DNA of 6,217 nucleotides from Thiotrichaceae bacterium (lineage in GTDB: Bacteria > Pseudomonadota > Gammaproteobacteria > Thiotrichales > Thiotrichaceae): assembly GCA_027008885.1 (NCBI GenBank), contig JALVDQ010000001.1, forward strand, positions 1 through 6,217, in the 5' to 3' direction. A model generated the notes under the pieces. The model did not search any database and was not told the DNA's origin. It saw nothing but the letters and a program-made list of their open reading frames with translations. Each line of letters begins with the position of its first letter. Position 1 is the first letter of the stretch. Position numbers and translations under genes: made by a program. Below are positions 1-5,238 of the stretch, one piece after another.

Positions 1-191
1 TCAATATATAAATCACGGGCTAACTCCTCTTCTTCTCGCATAAACAGTAAACCTGAAATTTCATCAGAAGTTAATTGAGTTGAACCGTTGTAGTTATAAT
101 CATTCGATGAAGAGTCGACTCCACAGGCAGTTAGCAATAAAGATGAGGTTATTAGGGTGAATATAATAGCGGGAAACTGTTGATATTTCAT
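1..191 (-). CDS. Lipoprotein with DUF2202-like motif, 5' part only
   Basis: This is the first 63 codons of a gene that continues past the left edge of the window. Residues 1-23 form a lipoprotein signal peptide: a short polar start (MKYQQ), a hydrophobic stretch at about 6-21, and the lipobox LTAC with Cys23 as the predicted lipidated residue. A low-complexity Ser/Asn/Tyr linker follows (about 27-38). Residues 48-62 read GLLFMREEEELARDLY, which resembles the opening EEE-LARD-Y motif of DUF2202, a ferritin-like family of unknown function. The start ATG at 191-189 is supported by AAGGA at 203-199, 7 nt upstream. The product is probably anchored in the inner or outer membrane facing the periplasm. 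It is separated from the upstream CopD-like gene by 148 bp of AT-rich DNA, so it probably has its own promoter. The signal peptide is clear; the DUF2202 call rests on one motif. Confidence 0.72.
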   Translation of the reverse strand, partial: MKYQQFPAIIFTLITSSLLLTACGVDSSSNDYNYNGSTQLTSDEISGLLFMREEEELARDLYI

Positions 192-217
192 TTTTGAATC
201 CTTGATTTGAGTTTATA

Positions 218-223
218 GTTATA
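218..223 (-). promoter_or_regulatory. Possible -10 element upstream of the lipoprotein gene
   Basis: The minus strand reads TATAAC here, about 27 nt before the lipoprotein start codon, in a very AT-rich gap (192-339). No convincing -35 hexamer lies 16-18 nt upstream, so this is only a candidate. The rest of the gap shows no gene and no strong hairpin; a run of six T follows the CopD-like stop codon, but without a preceding stable stem. Confidence 0.2.
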
Positions 224-339
224 TTAGTAGGCTTAAACTCTATAGAACTAATCTTAAATCAAGCTTAAAATCTAAAGATTATTTATATTACCTAAATCCT
301 GCAATCCTCCTCAAATATAATCGAAAAAATAGTAGACTC

Positions 340-795
340 CTAGCCAATAAAATATTTGCCTGCTGTAGCAATGATTGTGGTGATAATGCCCAGGCTTAAA
401 TTGATACCAACCAGGGTGCGAATCTGTCCCTGAGCTTGTGCGCCCTCTTGCCACTTTTCTGTTTGTACCGCTTTTTTCAGGCGTTGATAAGGCACAAAAT
501 AAATATAGAAAAATATAACTGCCATCAAGCTGCCAATGCCTGTCATAAAATGTATAAAAAGAGGGGGGGATGGGTATTGGAAAAACATCCAGAAGCCTGA
601 TGCCAATATGAGTATAACGGCTATCCATACCCACATAAAGAAGCGCTTGAAGGTGGCTCGCCATAGTTTTAGACGCAAAGGTGGTTCAAGAATTTCAACA
701 CTGGCAAGGCGTAGTGATGAATGAGCGAAAAACATTCCGCCGACCCAGACAATCAGAGCTAATACATGAATTGATATTGCTATAGCCATATACAT
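340..795 (-). CDS. Small CopD-family-like integral membrane protein
   Basis: A 151-residue inner-membrane protein with four predicted helices at about residues 4-25, 52-74, 81-103 and 127-148. The pattern H10-x6-W17-VGG, a basic loop with EPPLRLKLWR (37-46), FFMWVW and then PLFIH (78-82) resembles the short CopD-domain-like proteins of gammaproteobacteria. The family is linked by name to copper handling, but the function of these short members is not established; I infer no substrate. Conserved histidines (H10, H25, H82) could bind metal or haem. No good Shine-Dalgarno precedes ATG at 795 or the in-frame ATG at 789, so the exact start is uncertain. The gene start overlaps the end of the 44-codon ORF upstream by 16 bp, suggesting read-through or coupled translation from the aor operon. 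Codons for residues 74-82 lie in DNA that matches one arm of the 64-bp palindrome at 1192-1255 and include a run of seven C. Confidence 0.75.
   Translation of the reverse strand: MYMAIAISIHVLALIVWVGGMFFAHSSLRLASVEILEPPLRLKLWRATFKRFFMWVWIAVILILASGFWMFFQYPSPPLFIHFMTGIGSLMAVIFFYIYFVPYQRLKKAVQTEKWQEGAQAQGQIRTLVGINLSLGIITTIIATAGKYFIG
553..577. repeat. Partial copy of the palindrome arm inside the CopD-like gene
   Basis: The plus strand here runs from a TATAAAAA stretch through seven G to ATGGGTAT. It matches the right arm of the palindrome at about 1230-1255, with differences of only a single C-to-G, one extra G and one fewer A. The match covers about 25 bp and reads in frame as part of the CopD-like protein (YPSPPLFI). 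Confidence 0.6.
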
Positions 796-914
796 AGTTT
801 GTTTTTCAAAATAAAGATCGAAACCAGTATAACAAATTTTACATTCCCCAATAGGGTTTTTCTAAATTCGGCTTCGGTATAGCTCATTTCCAGCGTTTTT
901 TCTGAAACACTCAT
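780..914 (-). pseudogene. 44-codon ORF in ATGA overlap with the MoaD-like gene; likely truncated gene remnant
   Basis: The start ATG at 914-912 overlaps the TGA stop of the MoaD-like gene (913-911) in the classic ATGA arrangement of translationally coupled operon genes. The reading frame gives 44 residues and ends in TAG at 782-780, after the CopD-like start codon. Residues 1-22 (beginning MSVSEKTLEMSYTEAEFRKT) look like a genuine soluble protein N-terminus; the pattern TEAEF-x-x-x-L recalls a family of roughly 140-residue hypothetical proteins, which I recall only loosely. From about residue 25 the character changes to an AT-rich, hydrophobic stretch (VKFVILVSIFILKNK) that looks like non-coding DNA or the upstream region of the next gene being read through. 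I infer a 5' remnant of a fifth aor-operon gene whose body was deleted. The alternative is a real small protein with one membrane helix. Confidence 0.5.
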
Positions 915-1159
915 CCGCCTGCTACGGGTGGCCAGATGGATAACACATCGCCCGGGTTTAATTTGCATTGCTGACGATCATCGCAAACAAACTTTCCATT
1001 GAGCAAAACAATATGCGCCAGATCCGCAGGGATCTTGTATGCGTCAATCACATCTTGCACTGTGGCATTATCGGCAACCTTGATTTCACGGCGAAAGCGG
1101 GAATTTCCGGGTGGCAATAATGGCATCAGTGAGGCGTATAGTTCTAAATACATTTTCAT
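911..1159 (-). CDS. MoaD/ThiS-family sulfur-carrier protein of the aor cluster
   Basis: An 82-residue protein with the ubiquitin-like beta-grasp pattern of MoaD/ThiS: LELYASL at the N-terminus, a central TVQDVIDAYKIP helix, IVLLNGKFV at about 50-58, GDVLSIWPPVAGG at the end. The C-terminal Gly81-Gly82 is the diagnostic feature: in this family it is adenylated by a MoeB/ThiF-type enzyme and converted to a thiocarboxylate. MoaD-type members donate sulfur to form the dithiolene of molybdopterin. Placed directly behind the aldehyde oxidoreductase genes, this copy probably serves tungsto- or molybdopterin for that enzyme (position of AorD in Aromatoleum-type operons). ATG at 1159 and a second in-frame ATG at 1153 are both possible; only a weak CAAGG lies about 13 nt upstream. 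The stop overlaps the next start by ATGA. Upstream, the 64-bp palindrome separates it from the flavoprotein gene. Confidence 0.85.
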   Translation of the reverse strand: MKMYLELYASLMPLLPPGNSRFRREIKVADNATVQDVIDAYKIPADLAHIVLLNGKFVCDDRQQCKLNPGDVLSIWPPVAGG

Positions 1160-1191
1160 CTTGAATAAACTGCCTTGGTTGCTTGTATAAA

Positions 1192-1255
1192 ATACCCATC
1201 CCCCCTGTTTTTGACATATTTTTAAAAATATATAAAAAACAGGGGGGATGGGTAT
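1192..1255. repeat. 64-bp near-perfect palindrome between the flavoprotein and MoaD-like genes
   Basis: Perfect 21-bp arms at 1192-1212 and 1235-1255 carry ATACCCATCCCCCCTG then T5 on the left and the complement on the right. The centre at 1216-1231 is itself a perfect 16-bp palindrome (ATATTTTTAAAAATAT) on the same axis. Over the whole 64 bp, 30 of 32 base pairs match; only 1213/1234 and 1215/1232 do not. Either strand can fold into one long hairpin. It starts 16 nt past the stop codon of the flavoprotein gene. It may be a small mobile palindromic element or MITE-like sequence, a structured processing site, or a transcription attenuator. Confidence 0.9.
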
Positions 1256-1270
1256 CTACTTACAGGGGAG

Positions 1271-2545
1271 TTAAACAATATTATCCAATACCTGTGTGGA
1301 TGCCAGATACGCTTCCATAATACGAGTGGGGTCTTGCATTAGATGCGCTTTCCAGTCTTTCAGGTGTGTCTTGCTTTCAATCAGCCCGCGAATCACGCCG
1401 ATATGTTGTGTCATGCCGAGTGTGCTTGCGCCTACCAGAATATCGGCCTGATCATCAACGCCAAAGCGCAGATTCAGGTATTTATACAGATCGGGGTTGT
1501 AAATCTCGACACTGTCACCGCCATCAACACCCATCCACAGACCAAAGGAGTGTGAAATCAGCCCGAGTGTATCCAGCACGTTCATATTGATATTGCCATG
1601 ATGTTTGACCTGTTTGCCTGCCATATTCAGCGCGGCAATACGTCCGTGATCAACGGCGGTTGGCTGGATTGCCTGAACGTGATATTCACCCGTAGACAAA
1701 TCCTTGCCCTGCGCGACATCGCCAGAGGCGTAAACATCTGCCACGCTGGTTTGCAAATAGTCATCCACGACGATGCCATCCTTGGTTTCGATGCCCGAAC
1801 CTTCCAGAAAAGCAATATTTGATTTTACCCCCGTTGCGGTAATTACCAGATCGGCTGGCAGGCTGTCGCCATTATCAAGCGCAACGCTCATGCCGCTACC
1901 ATCCTCGTCCCCGACTTCTGTGATTGCGGTGATTTTGGTTGAGGTGAGTACATTTACACCTTTTTCAATACACCATTTTTTCAGCAAACCACCGGCTTTT
2001 TCATCCATCATGCGCGGCACCATGCGGTCGCCCATTTCAACCACGCTAAGGTTAACGCCGCGCATTTTCAGTGATTCGAGAATAATACAGCCAATAAAAC
2101 CTGCGCCCATGAGTACGACATTCGCGCCTTCATGTGCAAGTGATGCTATTTGGCGCGCATCCTCAAGTGTCCAGCAGGAATGCACATTGGGCAAGTCGAT
2201 GCCGGGAATCGGAGGCGCAACCGGGTATGAGCCTGTGGCAATCAGTAATTTGTCATAAGGCAGGCTGGAGCCATCTGCAAGACCAAGTTGTTTGGCTTGT
2301 GTATCGACAGAGCTCACATGCTGGCTGATATACGCAATTTCTTGCTCGGCATAATGCGATGCGTTGCGTAAATAAGTCCCTTCCTCGGTAACTTTTTTTA
2401 CCAGGAAATAGGGGATAGCCATACGCGAATAAGGTGGTTCTGGCTCGTCGCCAATCAGATAGATTTCTGCTGCCGGATCAGCTTTTCGCAAGGTTTCAGC
2501 GGCGACTACGCCACTTGGTCCTGCGCCAATAATAATATGTCGCAT
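1271..2545 (-). CDS. aorC: FAD-dependent NAD(P) oxidoreductase subunit of the aldehyde oxidoreductase (AorC-like)
   Basis: A two-dinucleotide-fold flavoprotein of the pyridine nucleotide-disulfide oxidoreductase superfamily. Counted from ATG at 2551 (426 residues), it shows GAGPSG at 9-14 (FAD), ATGSYP at 105-110, GAGFIG at 149-154 (NAD(P)H), ATGVKSN at 239-245 and the second FAD motif YASGDVA at 274-280, followed by a C-terminal domain of about 100 residues. There is no CxxxxC redox disulfide, so it resembles NADH:acceptor reductases more than glutathione or lipoamide reductases. In AorABC-type enzymes this subunit transfers electrons between the Fe-S chain and NAD+. I place the start at 2545: AGGAG at 2557-2553 lies 7 nt from that ATG but only 1 nt from ATG 2551. 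The start then reads MRHIIIGAGPSG, giving 424 residues. A 237-bp repeat-containing gap precedes it and the 64-bp palindrome follows it. Confidence 0.88.
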   Translation of the reverse strand: MRHIIIGAGPSGVVAAETLRKADPAAEIYLIGDEPEPPYSRMAIPYFLVKKVTEEGTYLRNASHYAEQEIAYISQHVSSVDTQAKQLGLADGSSLPYDKLLIATGSYPVAPPIPGIDLPNVHSCWTLEDARQIASLAHEGANVVLMGAGFIGCIILESLKMRGVNLSVVEMGDRMVPRMMDEKAGGLLKKWCIEKGVNVLTSTKITAITEVGDEDGSGMSVALDNGDSLPADLVITATGVKSNIAFLEGSGIETKDGIVVDDYLQTSVADVYASGDVAQGKDLSTGEYHVQAIQPTAVDHGRIAALNMAGKQVKHHGNINMNVLDTLGLISHSFGLWMGVDGGDSVEIYNPDLYKYLNLRFGVDDQADILVGASTLGMTQHIGVIRGLIESKTHLKDWKAHLMQDPTRIMEAYLASTQVLDNIV

Positions 2546-2552
2546 TGACATA

Positions 2553-2557
2553 CTCCT
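2553..2557 (-). promoter_or_regulatory. Shine-Dalgarno AGGAG that decides the flavoprotein start
   Basis: AGGAG lies 7 nt before ATG 2545 and 1 nt before ATG 2551. The spacing favours the inner start codon, which loses only two residues (MS) from the longer reading. Confidence 0.7.
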
Positions 2558-2575
2558 AAAATATTCAGATTCAGG

Positions 2576-2616
2576 TTAAGTAGCCTGAGTTGAGGGACAG
2601 ACACAGGCTACCTTAA
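2576..2616. repeat. Bulged 12-bp hairpin in the leader of the flavoprotein gene
   Basis: Arms TTAAGTAGCCTG (2576-2587) and CAGGCTA-C-CTTAA (2604-2616) pair over 12 bp with a single bulged C at 2611 and a 16-nt loop. It lies about 30 nt before the flavoprotein start. On the transcribed strand no U-run follows, so it is not a simple intrinsic terminator; it could stabilise or punctuate the mRNA between the catalytic and flavoprotein genes. Confidence 0.6.
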
Positions 2617-2660
2617 AAAGGGTAGCGGCTTAAACCTGTTGATTTATTCAATGCCTAGCC

Positions 2661-2682
2661 TGGATTAGCGTAGCGTAATCCA
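2661..2682. repeat. REP-like palindrome
   Basis: TGGATTA and TAATCCA form a perfect 7-bp stem around the 8-nt loop GCGTAGCG. Short palindromes of the form GGATTAGCG-GCGTAATCC recur between genes in many proteobacterial genomes, so this is probably one interspersed copy. Confidence 0.6.
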
Positions 2683-2710
2683 ACATAGTCTAATAACGTG
2701 CCATGATTTT

Positions 2711-2737
2711 GTCGGCTTACGCTGAGGCTAACCTGAC
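2711..2737. repeat. Diverged second REP-like palindrome
   Basis: Starts GTCGGCTTACGC and ends GGCTAACCTGAC. Nine of the first ten outer positions contain mostly complementary pairs (mismatches at 2716/2732 and 2720/2728, one G-T wobble). Its reverse complement shares GG-TTAGC and AGCGTAA-CC with the palindrome at 2661-2682, so it appears to be an inverted, decayed copy 28 bp away, like a paired REP unit. Confidence 0.45.
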
Positions 2738-2740
2738 CTG

Positions 2741-2760
2741 CAAATACAGGCAAATACAGG
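2741..2760. repeat. Tandem duplication of a 10-bp unit
   Basis: CAAATACAGG occurs twice without interruption. The last CAGG plus the following TT also pairs with AACCTG at 2730-2735, giving a 6-bp stem just past the stop codon of the catalytic-subunit gene. It probably arose by slippage or as a footprint of a repeat insertion. Confidence 0.75.
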
Positions 2761-2782
2761 TTTAGTCACTACCAGAAAAGGA

Positions 2783-4645
2783 TCAGTCCAGACCCAGACG
2801 GGCAAGTGTTTCACTGGTAGGCACACCTTCTGGTGTCCAGCCGCGAATCTCGTAATATTTGGGTAGCATTTCACCCAGTCGATTGACCTGTCCTGCGGTT
2901 GGTCCTGATTTAATCGCTTCTTTTAGCAAGCGTTTTGGCAGGGTGTCATCGTCTGCGGTAAAGCCAGCGGCATTATTATAGATGCGTTCCATATTCCAGA
3001 TGCGCTCACCGACTTCAAGACAGCGTTCTACGCTCCAGTCGCCCTCACAGGCTGCATCAATTTGCGGTGCAATATTTTCCATGCCCCAGGCAAAGGTGGT
3101 AAACAGACAGATGCCTGCCGAATCAACCAGCGCGGTAGCATCCTGAAATGCCTTGACCAGTTCGGGTTTGCCGTCGGTATCGGTTTGCTCGGTTTTTACC
3201 GGAATGCCTAATACTTCCGAGGCAATGGTATAGCCGCGTACATGACACGCGCCCCGGTTTGAGGTAGCGTAGTTCAAGCCAATACCCTGAAAACCGCGTG
3301 GATCATAGGCAGGGAACTCCAGCCCTTTAACCGACATGGAAAGATCAGGCTCGCCGTATTTTTCGCAGAGGCGTTTTGAACCCAGCGCAATATCCGGACC
3401 AATGCCTTCGCCTGAAACCAGTTGCTCGGTAACGGCAACCAGCGCTTCTGCTGAACCAAATTTTAGCTCTATGCCGCCAGTGTCTTCGGTGGTGATTTTG
3501 CCTGCTTCAAATAGCTCCATTGCCGCAGCAACCGTACAGCCAAAGCTGATCGGGTCGAAACCGTCTTCATTACAGACAAAATTGACATAGGTGAGTGCGT
3601 CCAGATCATCAACCCCGGTATCTGCACCGAGTGCCCACGCGGCTTCATATTCCAGACCGCCTGATGCTCCCTGGTACTGCTTCTGATCGGCTTTGTCCCT
3701 GATTGAGAAGTGTGTTTTGTCGATCGTTGAAATGCGTCCGCAGGCAATGGTACAGCCAAAACAGGCACCGTTGGTGGTGAGATTGGGCTTGCCATCGCTG
3801 GGGCGCGGCTCGTGCATGGCTTCGCCCGAGATATGTTCTGCGCCTTCAAAACCGACATCGCGCATATTTCTGGCAGGTAGACCACCGACGCTGTTGATGA
3901 CATTCATTAAAACCTGCGTACCGTAAGTGGGCAAGCCTTCGCCGGTAACGGCATTTTCGGCAAGCACTTCCTTGCCATCGGCAACCGCCTTGTCGAAAGC
4001 CTCGGGATTATCCAGTGAATCCACGCCTTGTGTGCCATAAACGGCAACCGCCTTGAGGTTTTTGGATGCCATCACCGTGCCTACGCCAGAGCGTCCCGCA
4101 GCACGGTGTAAATCATTGATTACGCCGGAAAACAGACAGCCGTTTTCTGCTGTGCGTCCGATTACGGCGATTTTGAGCTCAGGATTCTGATGAATTTTGT
4201 GCAGCATTTCATCGGCTTCCCAGGCAGATTTCCCCCAGAGGTCATCGGCCGGGCGAAGCTCTGCCAGATCATTTTCGATATAGAGATAAACAGGGCTGGG
4301 TGATTTTCCTTCAAAAATAATCATATCCCAACCGGCATTTTTAAATTCATTACCAATAAAACCGCCAGAGTTTGAACAGGCAATCGCACCTGTCAATGGT
4401 CCTTTGGTAATTACAGAATAGCGACCGCCCGTAGATGCCATTGTGCCGGTTAATGGTCCTGTTGCCATAATCAGTTTGTTTTCAGGGCTGAGTGGATCAA
4501 CCGTTGGGTCAGTCTCTTCGACCAGATATTTGGTTGCCAGACCACGTTGCCCCAAATAGTCGTTTGCCCATTCCATATTGAGTGGTTCTGGTGTGCAAGT
4601 TCCCTCAGTGAGGTTTACGCGTAATATTTTTTTTGTCCAAGACAT
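2783..4645 (-). CDS. aorB: Tungsten-type aldehyde:ferredoxin oxidoreductase, catalytic subunit (AorB-like)
   Basis: Full-length member (620 residues; about 605 in the archaeal prototype) of the AOR family, which oxidises aldehydes to carboxylic acids at a tungsten (sometimes molybdenum) bis-pterin site, and can run in reverse with strong reductants. The N-terminal pterin-binding domain carries ATGPLTG (61-67) and GGRYSVITKGPLTG (73-86). The [4Fe-4S] ligands are C295, C298, C302 (CFGCTIAC) and C513 in DSAGIC (508-513). The second pterin region is YDPRGFQGIGLNYATSNRG (447-465), followed by H468, which may correspond to the active-site histidine; E332 and E334 in GLEYEAAW are candidate acid residues. 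No signal peptide, so cytoplasmic. ATG 4645 is supported by GGAGGA at 4658-4653, 7 nt upstream. It lies 17 bp behind the polyferredoxin gene, its likely electron partner. Substrate range cannot be read from the sequence. Confidence 0.96.
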   Translation of the reverse strand: MSWTKKILRVNLTEGTCTPEPLNMEWANDYLGQRGLATKYLVEETDPTVDPLSPENKLIMATGPLTGTMASTGGRYSVITKGPLTGAIACSNSGGFIGNEFKNAGWDMIIFEGKSPSPVYLYIENDLAELRPADDLWGKSAWEADEMLHKIHQNPELKIAVIGRTAENGCLFSGVINDLHRAAGRSGVGTVMASKNLKAVAVYGTQGVDSLDNPEAFDKAVADGKEVLAENAVTGEGLPTYGTQVLMNVINSVGGLPARNMRDVGFEGAEHISGEAMHEPRPSDGKPNLTTNGACFGCTIACGRISTIDKTHFSIRDKADQKQYQGASGGLEYEAAWALGADTGVDDLDALTYVNFVCNEDGFDPISFGCTVAAAMELFEAGKITTEDTGGIELKFGSAEALVAVTEQLVSGEGIGPDIALGSKRLCEKYGEPDLSMSVKGLEFPAYDPRGFQGIGLNYATSNRGACHVRGYTIASEVLGIPVKTEQTDTDGKPELVKAFQDATALVDSAGICLFTTFAWGMENIAPQIDAACEGDWSVERCLEVGERIWNMERIYNNAAGFTADDDTLPKRLLKEAIKSGPTAGQVNRLGEMLPKYYEIRGWTPEGVPTSETLARLGLD

Positions 4646-4662
4646 TTTGTAATCCTCCTGTG

Positions 4663-5142
4663 TTATGCAGATGCTTCTGCGCTGGGTAAACTTTTTTCTG
4701 CGTAAGCCTGCATACGCTCATAGCCGGTCAGGTTCGCGTCGATAAAGGTAATCGCCCCGGTAGGACATGATTTGGCACATTCAGGATCACCGCCACATAA
4801 ATCACATTTGGCAACCTTGCCCGTTTCTTGCACATAATTCACCGTGCCGAATGGACAGGAAATAGTGCAGACCTTGCAGCCGACACATTTATCGTCATTA
4901 ACCACTTTTGCGCCCGTGGCTAAATCCATTGTGATTGCATCAACAGGACAGGCACGTTGACACCATGCCTCGTCACACTGCGTACAGGTATAAGGTGCAA
5001 AGCGACCTTCAAAATGGAAGGTAAAGACCCTGATCAGGGATCGTGATGGATTAAACTCCCCCAGTTTTTCATACGAGCAAGCCAGCTCGCATTGCAGGCA
5101 CCCCGTACATTTGGCGGGGTCAAGGTGTAATGATTTTTGCAT
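4663..5142 (-). CDS. aorA: Four-cluster [4Fe-4S] polyferredoxin subunit of the aldehyde oxidoreductase (AorA-like)
   Basis: A 159-residue electron-transfer protein with exactly sixteen cysteines in four groups: C12/15/18/22, C53/56/61/65, C86/89/92/96 and C113/116/122/126. By the usual crossed ligation of such modules they would hold four [4Fe-4S] clusters. The layout is that of the HycB/DmsB-type iron-sulfur subunits of molybdo- and tungsto-enzymes, shortened. In AorABC-type enzymes the equivalent subunit takes electrons from the catalytic subunit, passes them to the flavoprotein, and can stack into filaments; whether this one does is inference. The tail after residue 130 lacks cysteines and ends in an Ala/Glu/Ser-rich stretch. 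It is the first gene of the aor cluster. ATG 5142 has AAGGAG at 5156-5151, 8 nt upstream. No Tat signal is visible, so it is cytoplasmic. Confidence 0.93.
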   Translation of the reverse strand: MQKSLHLDPAKCTGCLQCELACSYEKLGEFNPSRSLIRVFTFHFEGRFAPYTCTQCDEAWCQRACPVDAITMDLATGAKVVNDDKCVGCKVCTISCPFGTVNYVQETGKVAKCDLCGGDPECAKSCPTGAITFIDANLTGYERMQAYAEKSLPSAEASA

Positions 5143-5161
5143 TAAATTATCTCCTTTGGTG

Positions 5162-5190
5162 CGACTTCAGTATCTATAAACCTACAGTCG
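5162..5190 (-). promoter_or_regulatory. Weak hairpin in the aor 5' untranslated region
   Basis: CGACT and AGTCG on the minus strand can pair (5 bp, plus 2 bp beyond a 2x2 internal loop) just upstream of the polyferredoxin Shine-Dalgarno. The 96-bp gap 5143-5238 must hold any aor promoter; a TAGAAT -10-like hexamer is present on the minus strand a little upstream, but I see no good -35, no sigma-54 site and no complete FNR box. Confidence 0.2.
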
Positions 5191-5238
5191 ATAATTCTAG
5201 TACAAAAATATTGATTTGTTTTAATTTTTCAGCATGTA

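Noticed and set aside
311..664. 117-codon minus-strand ORF overlapping the CopD-like gene
   Set aside because: Out-of-frame shadow; the overlapping frame has four clear membrane helices and family motifs, this one has none.
1192..1255. Intrinsic terminator for the aor transcript
   Set aside because: The stem is followed on the transcribed strand by only TTT and then mixed sequence, and the 22-nt loop is itself palindromic. This is not the form of a typical Rho-independent terminator, although attenuation is not excluded.
1773..2258. 161-codon plus-strand ORF opposite the flavoprotein gene
   Set aside because: Antisense to the FAD/NAD-binding domains, Ser/Pro/Thr-rich as expected for a reverse-frame artefact, with no recognisable domain.
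2741..2760. Start of a CRISPR or longer satellite array
   Set aside because: Only two adjacent 10-bp units with no spacer; simple tandem duplication is enough.
3469..3903. 144-codon minus-strand ORF inside the catalytic-subunit gene
   Set aside because: It lies in another frame of a clearly conserved gene, has no domain pattern and unnatural composition; it is a shadow.
5205..5225. FNR-type site upstream of the aor genes
   Set aside because: Only one TTGAT half-site is present; the second half (ATCAA at the proper spacing) is missing.
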